Assembly: GCF_001424545.1 (NCBI RefSeq)
Contig: NZ_LMQL01000001.1
Coordinates: 379,888 to 443,887 of the forward strand
Reading direction: 5' to 3'
DNA length: 64,000 bases
Source: Ramlibacter sp. Leaf400
GTDB lineage: Bacteria > Pseudomonadota > Gammaproteobacteria > Burkholderiales > Burkholderiaceae_C
Shown here: positions 8,175-16,980 of the stretch, one piece after another
Numbering within the stretch: position 1 is the first letter of the stretch
Layout of the letters: every line of letters begins with the position of its first letter
Notes under the pieces: generated by a model
The model's input: the letters and a program-made list of their open reading frames with translations, nothing else
The model's database searches: none
Told to the model about the DNA's origin: nothing
Position numbers and translations under genes: made by a program

Positions 8175-9698
8175 ATGGTCACCCGCATCGTCCGCACCGC
8201 CGCCCAGGAAGCGGCCCAGCGCGCCACCCGCAAGGTGGTGGGCAACGCCTCGCGCATGGCCACGGGCCTGCTGGGACTGGCGGGCGAGCGCATGGCGAAG
8301 GTGGACACCGCCTGGCTGCGCATGGACTGCGACCACAACCTGATGATGATCCTGGGCGTGTGGACGCTGCGCCCCGGCATCTCGTACGAAGCGCTCTGCC
8401 AGCGCGTCGAGGAAAGGCTCCTGCAGTACCCGCGCTTTCGCCAGCGCGTGGTGGAGGACGCCGCCGGCGCCACCTGGGTCGACGACGGCAAGCTCGACGT
8501 GCGGCAGATGGTGGTGCGCGAGAAGCTCGCCCGCGGCCGCAAGGTTTCGCAGCAGGAGGCGCTGCAGGCCCGCATCGGCGAACTCGCGGTGCAGCCGCTG
8601 GACCGCCGCCGGCCGCTCTGGCAGCTGCACTTGGTGGAAGACTACGACGGCGGCAGCGCGATGATCATCCGCATCCACCACTGCATCGCCGATGGCATCG
8701 CGCTGATCTCGGTCACGATGTCGCTGGTGGACGGCGGTGCCGCGCCGCCGCAGCGCAAGCCGCGCGGCGCGCCACAGGGTGCGGACGACTGGATCGCCGA
8801 CACGCTGCTGCGGCCGCTGACCGACGTCGCGCTCAAGGCGCTGGACGCCGCGGGCGAAGGCGCGGCCCGGTCGATGCACCTGCTGCAGAACCCGCAGGCC
8901 GGGTTGTCGGGCTCGGTCGAACTGGCGCGCCTGGCCTACCAGGTGCTCAGCGACGCCGCCGCACTGGCCCTGATGCCGGACGACTCGCGCACCCGGCTCA
9001 AGGGCCAGCCGGTCGGCCGCAAGCGCGTGGCCTGGTGCGAACCGCTGCCGCTGGACGAGGTCAAGGCGGTGGGCAAGGCGCTGGATTGTTCGGTGAACGA
9101 CGTGCTGCTGTCGTGCGTGGCGGGCGCCATCGGCGAGTACCTGCGCGGGCAGGGCGATGCGGTGGAGGGCCAGGAGATCCGCGCCATGGTGCCGGTGAAC
9201 CTGCGTCCGCTGGACCAGGCCCACAAGCTGGGCAACCGCTTCGGCCTGGTGCCGCTGGTGCTGCCGATCGGCATCGAGAACCCGATCGAGCGGGTGTACG
9301 AGGTGCGCCGGCGCATGAACGCTCTCAAGGGCAGCACCCAGCCCCTGCTGGCCTTCGGCGTGCTGACGCTGGCGGGGCTGCTGGTCAAGCCGGCGCAGGA
9401 CGCGATCATGGGCCTGTTCGGCAACAAGACCACGGCGGTGATGACCAACGTGCCGGGCCCGCGCGAGAAGCTGCGCTTCCTGGGCTCGACACTGGAGCAG
9501 ACCATGTTCTGGGTGCCCCAGTCCGGCAACATCGGCCTGGGCGTGTCGATCCTGAGCTACGGCGGCGGCGTGCAGTTCGGTGTGATCACCGACACCGGCC
9601 TGTGCCCGCAGCCGCAGAAGATCATCGACGAGTTCCTGCCGGAATTCGCGCGGCTGTCGCTGGTGACGCTGATGCTGCCCTGGGGCAGCGAGGGCTGA
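8175..9698 (+). CDS. Wax ester synthase / diacylglycerol acyltransferase (WS/DGAT)
   Basis: A 507-residue acyltransferase that esterifies fatty alcohols or diacylglycerol with acyl-CoA, making wax esters or triacylglycerols. The catalytic motif HHxxxDG is intact as HHCIADG at residues 168-174. Other family segments are present: PLDRRRPLWQ, the NDVLLSCVAGAI block, PVNLRP, NRFGLVPL and NVPGPREKL. The protein has an N-terminal extension of about 40 residues before the usual start of the family (AKVDTAWLRMD), with an amphipathic Ala/Arg-rich character that might help membrane or granule association. Divergent from the acyl-CoA-binding protein and 4.2 kb from a fatty acyl-CoA reductase. Confidence 0.92.
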   Translation: MVTRIVRTAAQEAAQRATRKVVGNASRMATGLLGLAGERMAKVDTAWLRMDCDHNLMMILGVWTLRPGISYEALCQRVEERLLQYPRFRQRVVEDAAGATWVDDGKLDVRQMVVREKLARGRKVSQQEALQARIGELAVQPLDRRRPLWQLHLVEDYDGGSAMIIRIHHCIADGIALISVTMSLVDGGAAPPQRKPRGAPQGADDWIADTLLRPLTDVALKALDAAGEGAARSMHLLQNPQAGLSGSVELARLAYQVLSDAAALALMPDDSRTRLKGQPVGRKRVAWCEPLPLDEVKAVGKALDCSVNDVLLSCVAGAIGEYLRGQGDAVEGQEIRAMVPVNLRPLDQAHKLGNRFGLVPLVLPIGIENPIERVYEVRRRMNALKGSTQPLLAFGVLTLAGLLVKPAQDAIMGLFGNKTTAVMTNVPGPREKLRFLGSTLEQTMFWVPQSGNIGLGVSILSYGGGVQFGVITDTGLCPQPQKIIDEFLPEFARLSLVTLMLPWGSEG

Positions 9699-9734
9699 TC
9701 GCCCGTCCGCGCGGCGCGTAGGCCCGACGGCAAC

Positions 9735-9831
9735 CCGTCATTCCCGCGGAGGCGGGAATCCAGAGCTTCCGTCTCCGAGAAGCCGCGCAGGCGCGCTGCG
9801 CTGGGTCCCCGCCTGCGCGGGGACGACGGGC
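9735..9831. repeat. Dispersed GC palindrome repeat, copy 2 (paired unit)
   Basis: The left arm reads CGTCATTCCCGCGGAGGCGG followed by GAATCCAG. The right arm is its approximate reverse complement (CTGGGTCCCCGCCTGCGCGG then GGACGACGGG). The pair spans about 97 bases between the convergent WS/DGAT and hemerythrin genes. Each arm is itself a short hairpin, giving a BIME-like doublet. Related copies lie at 7771, 13083, 51066, 59406 and 63842. Confidence 0.8.
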
Positions 9832-9843
9832 TGGCCTTCCGGC

Positions 9844-10293
9844 CTACTGAGTTTCCTTCTCGAACAACCGCTCATGCTCCTGCAGGTACAGCGCCCCCAG
9901 CTCTTCCCGCTGCCTGGGCTCCAGCACCTTCTTCGCCTCGGGGAAGAACTTCTGCTCTTCCTCCTGCAGGTGGTGCCCCACCTTGTGGACCAGCTTGCCC
10001 ATCATCTCCAGCCACTCGGCCGAGCCTTCCTTGCTCTTGTCGAGCTCTTCCACCATCTCGTCCATCTCGTGGTGCTCGGCGATGGCGTGGCGGGCTTCGT
10101 CCACCGTGTCGTCGTGCTCGATCAGCGGGACGTAGAAGGCGCGTTCCTCGGCCGTTTCGTGGGCGGCCATCTCGGACCGGAGCTCGTCGAGCGCCTGCTT
10201 GCGCTCGTTGTGGTCGCCGATGCCCGACAGCAGGCGCTTGCAGATCGCGCGCTGACGTTCATGGCTTTGCAGAAGGGCTTGAAAGATGTCCAT
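9844..10293 (-). CDS. Hemerythrin domain-containing protein
   Basis: A 149-residue all-helical protein with the spacing of hemerythrin iron ligands: His11, His45 and Glu49 (HETAE), His74/75 (AEHHEMDE), His103 and His107/108 (HKVGHHLQEEE). This predicts a non-haem diiron site able to bind oxygen, nitric oxide or iron, in the cytoplasm. There is no signal peptide. Stand-alone proteins of this type are often linked to oxidative or nitrosative stress, but the role here is not shown. It is followed by the TPR gene on the same strand after 70 bases before the latter's end, so co-transcription is uncertain. Confidence 0.88.
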   Translation of the reverse strand: MDIFQALLQSHERQRAICKRLLSGIGDHNERKQALDELRSEMAAHETAEERAFYVPLIEHDDTVDEARHAIAEHHEMDEMVEELDKSKEGSAEWLEMMGKLVHKVGHHLQEEEQKFFPEAKKVLEPRQREELGALYLQEHERLFEKETQ

Positions 10294-10363
10294 GGGCGGC
10301 AGTCTGGGGGGCCCGCCGTGCCCAGGGTGTAGTCCGGCGCCGCAGCCTCCGGCCCAGCAGCGC

Positions 10364-11137
10364 CTATTCCTGGAGTTCGGCCTGGGCCAGCGCCACGTCC
10401 AGGCGCTCCTTGGCGTCGCAGGGCGTGCTGGCCGCCGCCCGTTCGTAAAGCTCGGTCGCCTCCGCCATCCGCGACTCGCCTTCCAGCATCACCAGGCCGT
10501 TGGCGTACTCGATCATGCCGATGGCCGACTGCGGATGCAGCCGCAGCCCTTCCTGGAACAGCTTGAGTCCTGTCTCCTTCTTGGCCCCGTACGTCATGCC
10601 GCCGATCAGCGGCCCGACCTTGTCGATCACCTCGGAGTGGAAGGCGGCCAGCGCGATGTGCGCGTCGGCATGGCGGGGGCTGAGCCTGATCGCCTGCTCC
10701 AGCGATTCCTTGACCTTGCCGCCCAGGCCCTGCGCCAGCGCCTTGGCCACGCTGATCGCCTGGCTGTAGCGGCCGAGCGCATAGCCCTGCAGGTAGAAGG
10801 CCGAGGCGTTGCGCGGCTCCCGCTGGGCCTGCTCCAGGGCGCTGTGGGCGACCTGCTGGAACAGCTCCAGCCGCACCTTCTCCTTCTTCTCCAGGTAGGT
10901 GGCGTGGATGCAGGTGGCCCGGTTGGCCACGGTGATGCCCGGGCCACCGGCCTTGAGGCCGGCCTCGACCGCCTTTTGGAATTCACCCCGGTGGAACAGC
11001 GTCCAGGCCTGCAGCACGGCTTCGTCGGCCGGCAGCGGCTCGGCGTCGCCGGCGTGAAGGCGGGCCCAGCGGGCCCGCACGTCGGCCGGGCTGAAATCGA
11101 ACTCCCCGGGGTGCGGGAACGACGCCCACTTGCCCAC
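10364..11137 (-). CDS. Tetratricopeptide-like repeat protein, function unknown
   Basis: A 257-residue soluble protein without signal peptide or membrane segment. The sequence is alpha-helical with degenerate TPR units, recognisable at residues about 38-70 (AWTLFHRGEFQKAVEAGLKA), 112-170 (AFYLQGYALGRYSQ, LEQAIRLSPRHADAHIALAAFH) and 190-225 (LFQEGLRLHPQSAIGMIEYANGLV). It probably mediates protein-protein contacts. It lies on the minus strand just downstream of the TetR gene (15-base gap), so it is likely the last gene of a patatin-TetR-TPR operon. No catalytic family was recognised. Confidence 0.75.
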   Translation of the reverse strand: MGKWASFPHPGEFDFSPADVRARWARLHAGDAEPLPADEAVLQAWTLFHRGEFQKAVEAGLKAGGPGITVANRATCIHATYLEKKEKVRLELFQQVAHSALEQAQREPRNASAFYLQGYALGRYSQAISVAKALAQGLGGKVKESLEQAIRLSPRHADAHIALAAFHSEVIDKVGPLIGGMTYGAKKETGLKLFQEGLRLHPQSAIGMIEYANGLVMLEGESRMAEATELYERAAASTPCDAKERLDVALAQAELQE

Positions 11138-11152
11138 GTTTGTCTCCTGTCG

Positions 11153-11821
11153 TTACTTCTCTTCCTGCCCGGCCGTGTACGCACCCACCAGGCCCAGCAG
11201 GTGCATTCGCTGGCCGTGTTCGAGATAGGGTACCAGCAGATGGAGCACGTGGTGCGCACCTCGCAACAGCGCGGCCTGCGCACTCTCGGGCTCGAGCGCG
11301 CGGCGCGGATCGCGCACGTATTCGAAGCTCAGCCAATAGGTCAGCACCACCACCATGCTGTCTGCCGTGGGCTCGACCTCGCGCGAATCGATGTTCACCG
11401 CGCCGGCCCGGCTCATGCCGTCGAGCATCGCGCGGATGGCGCGGATCTTGTCCTTGAGCACCCGCTGGAAGTGCGTCTCCAGCCGGCGGTTCTTGGACAG
11501 CAGGTCGTTGAGGTCGCGGTAGAGGAAGCGGTATTGCCAGATCAGCTCGAACAGCGTGTGCATGAAGAACCAGGCGTCCTCCACGTCGCGCACGCCGTCG
11601 CTCGCGTTGAGCAGCTCCGTCAGGGCGCGCTCGTAGCGGTCGAAGAGCGAGTTGATCAGCTCGTCCTTGGCCGGGTAGTGGTAGTACAGGTTGCCCGGGC
11701 TGATGCCCAGTTCGGCCGAGATCAGCGTGGTGGAGACGTTCGGTTCGCCGAAGCGGTTGAACAGGTCGAGCGTGACCTCCAGGATGCGTTCGGCCGTGCG
11801 GCGAGGCGCCTTCTTGGCCAT
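11153..11821 (-). CDS. TetR/AcrR family transcriptional regulator
   Basis: A 222-residue repressor-type protein. The N-terminal DNA-binding domain has the TetR pattern (AERILEVTLDLFNRFG, then the helix-turn-helix ISAELGISPGNLYYHYPAKDELI at residues about 34-56). The rest is a helical ligand-binding/dimerisation domain, with a segment FELIWQYRFLYRDLNDLL typical of a TetR subfamily found near acyl-CoA genes in betaproteobacteria. The ATG is one base after the patatin stop codon (TGACATG), so the two are translationally linked. The gene may regulate its own operon or the surrounding lipid genes; the ligand is unknown. Confidence 0.85.
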   Translation of the reverse strand: MAKKAPRRTAERILEVTLDLFNRFGEPNVSTTLISAELGISPGNLYYHYPAKDELINSLFDRYERALTELLNASDGVRDVEDAWFFMHTLFELIWQYRFLYRDLNDLLSKNRRLETHFQRVLKDKIRAIRAMLDGMSRAGAVNIDSREVEPTADSMVVVLTYWLSFEYVRDPRRALEPESAQAALLRGAHHVLHLLVPYLEHGQRMHLLGLVGAYTAGQEEK

Positions 11822-11822
11822 G

Positions 11823-13022
11823 TCACAGCGCCTGCCGCGCCGGCGGCGGCAGCAGGCGGGCGAGGTCGTCCATCGACTGCTGCAGGCTGGCCATCGCGCG
11901 GCCAACGCGCGTGGCGTGCGGGCGCCTGGCGACGAGTTGCCGGGGCTCGCGCAGCACGTCCTCGCGCAGGTCGACGCCGTGGCGCGCCAGCCGGGGGGCG
12001 AGTGCCGGCGCGCGCGCGAGCAGCAGGGCGCGGGTCTGCTGGTAGGCGTGCTCGGCCAGCTCGCGCCGCTGGCGGTAGCTGAAGGTGTTGGCCTGGTACA
12101 GCTGCGCATCGTGTTGGTCGGGCTCGATCAGCACGATGTTGGTGTCCGGGTAGGCGCGCTCGTAGTGCTTCATGCCCAGGGCCATGCGCGAATGGATCAT
12201 GGAACGGAAGGTCTGGGACAGCACGGCGGGCAGGCCGCCGTCGACGATGCGCGGGATGCCGCGCGCCGGGTCCGTCGCGTTGAAGGGCACCAGCGGGTTG
12301 ATGCACAGCATCAGGTCCACGCCTTCGTCCAGCGCCACGGTGGCATGCAGCGTCTTCTTGAGCGCGCCGTCGACGAAGTGGTGGTCGCCGATGCGCACCG
12401 GCGCGAAGAGGCCCGGCAGGGCGGCGCTGGCCTGCACCGCCTTGGAGATGGGCACGTGGTCCCAGCCCGGGCGGCCGAAGGGCGCCGCCTCGCCGGTGTC
12501 CAGGTGGGTGGCCACCAGCGTCAGGCGGGTGCGCAGCCGGCGGAAGTCGTTGGTGCGGCCGGGCCGCGAGAACAGGTCCGCCAGGCGACGGTCGATCTCC
12601 TCGCTGGAGAAGAGGCCCGTGGGCAGGCTCGGGCCCAGGCGTTCGAGCGAGCTGAGGATCGACTTGCGCCCCAGCGTGGCGCGCCACAGCGCGGACGCGG
12701 CCAGGCCGGGGACCATCAGGCCGCGCCGCAGGAACTCGCCGTAGGCCGGCACCATGAGCCAGGCCGGATCGAACACGTCGCCGCCGCCCTGCGGGTCGAT
12801 GAAGGCGGCGCACAGCTCGCGCGCCGTCATGCCGTTGGCCAGCCCCGCGGCGATGAAGCCGCCGGCCGACACGCCGACGTAGTGGTCCAGCCGGTGCAGG
12901 GCCAAGCCGTCGAGCGACTCCTCCAGCGCGCAGAGCGCGCCGATCTCGTAGATCGCGCCTAGCGGCCCGCCGCCGGCCAGCGCCAGGGCGATCCGTGGCT
13001 GGGACGTCGTTCTTCTTCTCAT
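11823..13022 (-). CDS. Patatin-like phospholipase
   Basis: A 399-residue acyl hydrolase. The oxyanion-hole motif is AGGGPLGA (residues 16-23) and the nucleophile is Ser52 in GVSAGG. The second dyad residue is Asp218 in the DGA motif (HHFVDGALKK). These residues form the Ser-Asp dyad of patatin lipases, which cleave phospholipids, triacylglycerols or other esters. There is no signal peptide or autotransporter barrel, so it acts in the cytoplasm or at the inner membrane. It is the first gene of a patatin-TetR-TPR unit and lies between WS/DGAT and phasin/FAR genes, consistent with turnover of storage lipid. Confidence 0.88.
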   Translation of the reverse strand: MRRRTTSQPRIALALAGGGPLGAIYEIGALCALEESLDGLALHRLDHYVGVSAGGFIAAGLANGMTARELCAAFIDPQGGGDVFDPAWLMVPAYGEFLRRGLMVPGLAASALWRATLGRKSILSSLERLGPSLPTGLFSSEEIDRRLADLFSRPGRTNDFRRLRTRLTLVATHLDTGEAAPFGRPGWDHVPISKAVQASAALPGLFAPVRIGDHHFVDGALKKTLHATVALDEGVDLMLCINPLVPFNATDPARGIPRIVDGGLPAVLSQTFRSMIHSRMALGMKHYERAYPDTNIVLIEPDQHDAQLYQANTFSYRQRRELAEHAYQQTRALLLARAPALAPRLARHGVDLREDVLREPRQLVARRPHATRVGRAMASLQQSMDDLARLLPPPARQAL

Positions 13023-13082
13023 GCGCGCAGTTTAGGAGGCGAAGCGCTGCGGAACTATTGCGATGCAGCAAACCCAACGGGC

Positions 13083-13170
13083 CGTCGTCCCCGCGGAGGC
13101 GGGGACCCGGGGCTTCCACGTGGAGAGGCATGGAAGCACTGGATTCCCGCCTCCGCGGGAATGACGGGAA
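13083..13170. repeat. Dispersed GC palindrome repeat, copy 3 (paired unit)
   Basis: Two arms about 88 bases apart end to end: CGTCGTCCCCGCGGAGGCGG and, inverted, GGATTCCCGCCTCCGCGGGA followed by ATGACGGG. It fills the gap between the phasin stop codon and the patatin start, both on the minus strand. This may separate their transcription. Confidence 0.8.
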
Positions 13171-13177
13171 GGGGGCG

Positions 13178-13696
13178 TCAGCCGGCCGACTTCTTGGCCG
13201 CGCGGGCGGTCTTGCGCACCGGCTTGGTGGCCGCGTTCGCTCCGGCCGTCGGCCGCGCGGCGCGCGCCCTCGGACCCGCTTGCGCGCTGAGCTTGGCCAC
13301 GCTGCGATTGAGCTCGTCGATCCGCGCGATCAACGCATCGATGTCCTTGGACGAGGGCACGCCCAGCTTGTTGAGTGCGCGCGCGACCCGCTCCTCGAAG
13401 ATGGTCTCCAGCTTGTCCCACTGGCCGGACGCCTTGGACGAGATGTCGGTGGCCATGCTGGCCATGCGGGTGGTGGCCTCGGAGATCTTCTCCTCCGCAG
13501 CCGCCTGCGTCTTGCGCTGGATCGACAGGCCTTCCTTGACCAGGGTGTCGAACACCTTGGTGCCTTCCTCCTGCGCCTTGGCGAAGGCGCCCAGGCCCGC
13601 CAGCCAGATCTGGCTGGCCGATTCCTTCACGCTGCCCAGCGGGGGCATGCCCTTGGCGTCGGGGGCGTCGCCGGTGGAATAGGTCTTCTTGACCAT
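13178..13696 (-). CDS. Phasin family protein (PHA granule-associated)
   Basis: A 172-residue protein of the PhaF/PhaI-type phasin family, amphipathic proteins that coat polyhydroxyalkanoate or other storage granules. The phasin domain spans residues about 20-115 (SVKESASQIWLAGLGAFAKAQEEG, TLVKEGLSIQRKT, WDKLETIFEERVARALNKLGVPS). A leucine-rich coiled-coil segment follows (IDALIARIDELNRSVAKLSAQ) and then an Ala/Lys/Arg-rich tail, as in PhaF-like proteins that can also contact DNA. The start ATG follows a purine-rich site. No PHA synthase is in the window. The adjacent FAR and nearby WS/DGAT genes raise the possibility that it coats neutral-lipid bodies. Confidence 0.88.
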   Translation of the reverse strand: MVKKTYSTGDAPDAKGMPPLGSVKESASQIWLAGLGAFAKAQEEGTKVFDTLVKEGLSIQRKTQAAAEEKISEATTRMASMATDISSKASGQWDKLETIFEERVARALNKLGVPSSKDIDALIARIDELNRSVAKLSAQAGPRARAARPTAGANAATKPVRKTARAAKKSAG

Positions 13697-13906
13697 GCTG
13701 CGTCTCCAGGAGAAGTGATGAACCTTTCCACTTTACGGCCGGGCCGGCGCGCGGGTTAGGGGGGTGCTCCTAATCCGCTCGCACCTCTTCGGCCGCGCGG
13801 GTTTGTGCGGAACCGTCGGCCCCGGCTTTGGACCAGAATGCCGCGCAAACAACCGCCCGCGCCGCCGATGCGGCCGGCCCGCGCAACCCTCCCGGAGGTC
13901 TTCCCC

Positions 13907-15895
13907 ATGCACTACTTCGTCACCGGTGCCACCGGTTTCATCGGCAAGCGCCTGGTCCGCAAGCTCCTCGAGCGTGAAGGCGCGGTCGTGTACTTCCTGG
14001 TCCGCAAGGAGAGCGAAGGCAAGGTGGGCGAGCTGCACGAGGCCTGGGGCGTGCCCGCATCGCGCGCCGTACCGGTCGTCGGCGACCTGACCGCGGCCCG
14101 GCTGGGCGTGGCCGCCGAGGACATCGCGAAGCTGAAGGGCCGCATCGACCACTTCTTCCACCTGGCGGCGGTGTACGACCTGGGCGCGGACGAGGAGAGC
14201 CAGGTCGCGGTGAACATCGAGGGCACGCGCAACACGGTCGATTTCGCCGGCACGATCGCGGCCGCGCACTTCCACCATGTCTCCTCCATCGCGGCGGCGG
14301 GCCTGTACGAAGGGGTGTTCCGCGAGGACATGTTCGAGGAGGCCGAGAACCACGAGCACCCGTACTTCATGACCAAGCACGAGAGCGAGAAGATCGTGCG
14401 CAAGGCCTGCAAGGTGCCGTGGACGGTCTACCGGCCCGCCATGGTGGTGGGCGACAGCCGCACCGGCGAGATGGACAAGATCGACGGGCCGTACTACTTC
14501 TTCAAGCTGATCCAGCGCATGCGCCAGCTGCTGCCGCCCTGGATGCCCACGGTGGGCCTGGAGGGCGGCCGCGTCAACATCGTGCCGGTGGACTTCGTGG
14601 TGGACGCGCTGGACCACATCAGCCATCGCGCCGATACAGCCGGCAAGTGCTTCCACCTGGTCGACCCGGTGGGCTACCGGGTCGGCGACGTGCTGGACAT
14701 CTTCAGCCGCGCCGCGCACGCGCCCCGGATGAACCTTTTCGTCAACGCGGCCCTGCTGGGCTTCATCCCCAAGAGCGTGAAGAAGGGGCTGATGGCGGTG
14801 GCCCCGGTGCGCCGAATCCGCGAAGCGGTGATGAAGGACCTGGGCCTGCCCGAGGACATGCTGGCCTTCGTCAACTACCCGACGCGGTTCGACTGCCGCG
14901 AGACGCTTGCGGCGCTCAAGGGCACGGGCATCGAATGCCCGAACCTGAAGGACTACGCGTGGCGGCTGTGGGACTACTGGGAGCGCCACCTCGACCCGGA
15001 CCTGCACATCGACCGCTCGCTCAGGGGCACGGTGGGCGGCAAGGTGGTGCTGGTCACCGGCGGCTCGTCGGGCATCGGCCTGGCCGCCGCGCACAAGTTC
15101 GCCGAAGCGGGCGCCGTCACCGTCATCTGCGGGCGCGACCAGGACAAGCTGGACGAGGCCTGCCGCGAAGCCGAGGCCCGCGGCCACCGCTTCGCCGCCT
15201 ACCCGGCCGACCTGGCCGACATGGCGGACTGCGACCGCTTCGTGAAGCTGCTGGAGGAAAAGCACGGCGGCGTGGACTTCCTGGTCAACAACGCCGGCCG
15301 CTCGATCCGCCGCGCCATCGAGTCCAGCTACGACCGCTTCCACGACTTCGAGAGGACGATGCAGCTGAACTACTTCGGCTGCCTGCGCGTCACCATGGGC
15401 CTGCTGCCTGGGATGGTGGCCAAGCGCCGCGGCCACGTGGTCAACATCAGCTCCATCGGCGTGCTGACCAACGCCCCGCGCTTCTCGGCCTACGTCGCCA
15501 GCAAGTCCGCGCTGGACGCCTGGACCCGCTGCGCGGCCAGCGAGTTCCAGGACTTGGGCATCACCTTCACCACCATCAACATGCCGCTGGTGCGCACGCC
15601 CATGATCGCGCCCACCAAGATCTACAACAACGTCCCCACCCTCGCACCCGAGGAGGCCGCCGACATGATCGCCGAGGCCTGCATCTACAAGCCGGTGCGC
15701 ATCGCGACGCGACTGGGCATCACCGGGCAGGTGCTGCACGCGCTGGTGCCCAGGATCGCGCAGATCGTGATGAACACGAGCTTCCGGATGTTCCCGGATT
15801 CAACGGCGGCGAAGGGGGCAGGGAATGGGGGGAAGGGGCAGCTGTCGGCGGAGGCGGTGGCGATGCAGCAGATGATGAGGGGGATTCACTTCTAG
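13907..15895 (+). CDS. Two-domain fatty acyl-CoA reductase (extended SDR + SDR)
   Basis: A 662-residue protein with an N-terminal extended-SDR/thioester-reductase-like domain (VTGATGFIGKRL at the start, YFMTK as the YxxxK pair near residue 152, YRPAMVVGDSRTGEMD). It is joined to a C-terminal classical SDR domain (LVTGGSSGIG near residue 380, NNAGRSI, and YVASK near residue 529). This order and length match the Marinobacter Maqu_2507-type fatty acyl-CoA reductases, which reduce acyl-CoA or acyl-ACP to the fatty alcohol with NADPH. The start was set at the ATG preceded by CCCGGAGG. Such proteins are usually labelled only as SDR, so the alcohol-forming role is inference from architecture. Confidence 0.8.
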   Translation: MHYFVTGATGFIGKRLVRKLLEREGAVVYFLVRKESEGKVGELHEAWGVPASRAVPVVGDLTAARLGVAAEDIAKLKGRIDHFFHLAAVYDLGADEESQVAVNIEGTRNTVDFAGTIAAAHFHHVSSIAAAGLYEGVFREDMFEEAENHEHPYFMTKHESEKIVRKACKVPWTVYRPAMVVGDSRTGEMDKIDGPYYFFKLIQRMRQLLPPWMPTVGLEGGRVNIVPVDFVVDALDHISHRADTAGKCFHLVDPVGYRVGDVLDIFSRAAHAPRMNLFVNAALLGFIPKSVKKGLMAVAPVRRIREAVMKDLGLPEDMLAFVNYPTRFDCRETLAALKGTGIECPNLKDYAWRLWDYWERHLDPDLHIDRSLRGTVGGKVVLVTGGSSGIGLAAAHKFAEAGAVTVICGRDQDKLDEACREAEARGHRFAAYPADLADMADCDRFVKLLEEKHGGVDFLVNNAGRSIRRAIESSYDRFHDFERTMQLNYFGCLRVTMGLLPGMVAKRRGHVVNISSIGVLTNAPRFSAYVASKSALDAWTRCAASEFQDLGITFTTINMPLVRTPMIAPTKIYNNVPTLAPEEAADMIAEACIYKPVRIATRLGITGQVLHALVPRIAQIVMNTSFRMFPDSTAAKGAGNGGKGQLSAEAVAMQQMMRGIHF

Positions 15896-15944
15896 GCGCC
15901 TCCCCCGCACGGGACGGCCGGGGCGCGCAGTTATCCTTGCCGCC

Positions 15945-16844
15945 ATGCACAGTGCGCCTTGTCCCTTCTGCCGCGCCCCGTCCGATCCCGTCCTGCGCCA
16001 GAGACCGGACTATGAGTACGGCATCCAGGTCCAGCTGGACTACCACCGGTGCCGCGCCTGCGGGCTGGTGTTCGCCGATCCGATCCCCGTTGCCGACATC
16101 CCGTCGTTCTACGCGAGCTACTCCACCCACGGCCAGCACACGCAACGCAAGCTGCCGCTGCTGGCCCGCGCGTCGCGCGGCGTGATGCTGCGGGAGTTCG
16201 AGTCGCTCGTGCCTTCGCACAAGGACGAGCCGGTGCTGGATTTCGGCTGCGGCGACGGCTCCTTCCTCGCCGAACTGCGCGAGCGCGGCTACACCCGCCT
16301 GGCGGGCTACGACTTCGATCCGCAGGCGCGCAAGGCGGCCCGGCTGGTCGGCGCGCAGGTGGCCGAAAGCGAGGAGGACCTGCCCGCGCTCGGGCCGTTC
16401 GCCGTGATCACGCTCAACCATGTGATCGAGCACATGGTCGACCCGCCGCGCGACCTGGCCCGGCTCGGCTCCATGCTGCGCCCCGGCGGCCGGCTCGTGA
16501 TCCGCACGCCCAATGCGCGGTCGGTGCTGAGCCGCAGCCTGGGCCCGGCGTGGCGGGGCTGGGAGACACCCCGCCACCTGCACGTGTTCACGCCGGCCAG
16601 CGTGCAGGCGATGGCCCGGCTGCCGGCTTTGTCGGACCTGGCCATGAAGCGCGTGTTCACCTCCGAGTCCATGTACCTCGGCATCTTCCACGAGTCGCTC
16701 AGGAACGGTTTCTGGCGCCATCCGGCGGGCAAGCTGGCCCGGCACGCGGCCGCCCTGGTGTCCTGGGCCGGCCTCACGGCCGTGAACGCCTTCGCCCCGG
16801 TGGGCGAGGAACTGGTCGTGGCGTTCGAGCGCAGGGCGGCCTGA
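15945..16844 (+). CDS. Zinc-ribbon class I SAM-dependent methyltransferase
   Basis: A 299-residue protein. The N-terminus has two CxxC knuckles (CPFC at residues 6-9 and CRAC about 27 residues later) forming a probable zinc ribbon. A Rossmann methyltransferase domain follows, with motif I VLDFGCGDGSFL, an acidic ribose-binding residue (AGYDFDP), and NHVIEHMVDP with LRPGGRLVIRTPN downstream. Proteins with this layout occur in O-antigen and glycan loci and methylate sugars or modify glycan ends. It opens the plus-strand arm of the polysaccharide locus, 136 bases before the chain-length gene. A similar zinc-ribbon methyltransferase closes the opposite arm at 32090-32980. Confidence 0.82.
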   Translation: MHSAPCPFCRAPSDPVLRQRPDYEYGIQVQLDYHRCRACGLVFADPIPVADIPSFYASYSTHGQHTQRKLPLLARASRGVMLREFESLVPSHKDEPVLDFGCGDGSFLAELRERGYTRLAGYDFDPQARKAARLVGAQVAESEEDLPALGPFAVITLNHVIEHMVDPPRDLARLGSMLRPGGRLVIRTPNARSVLSRSLGPAWRGWETPRHLHVFTPASVQAMARLPALSDLAMKRVFTSESMYLGIFHESLRNGFWRHPAGKLARHAAALVSWAGLTAVNAFAPVGEELVVAFERRAA

Positions 16845-16980
16845 CGCGGCAGTGACGGCCCCCGGCCGCGGCGATCCCGCCACAGCAGGCCCCCCGTCTT
16901 CGTGAAGTGCATGCCGAACTGCCCCGACCCGGGCCGGGCCGCGGGCCGGGTCACCTCGACGTTTCGGCGAAAATAGCTGG

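Noticed and set aside
13733..15739. A 669-codon open frame antisense to the FAR-type gene
   Set aside because: Same GC-shadow pattern (long runs of H, A, V, R, G). The plus strand carries coherent SDR motifs in two domains and a good ribosome-binding site.
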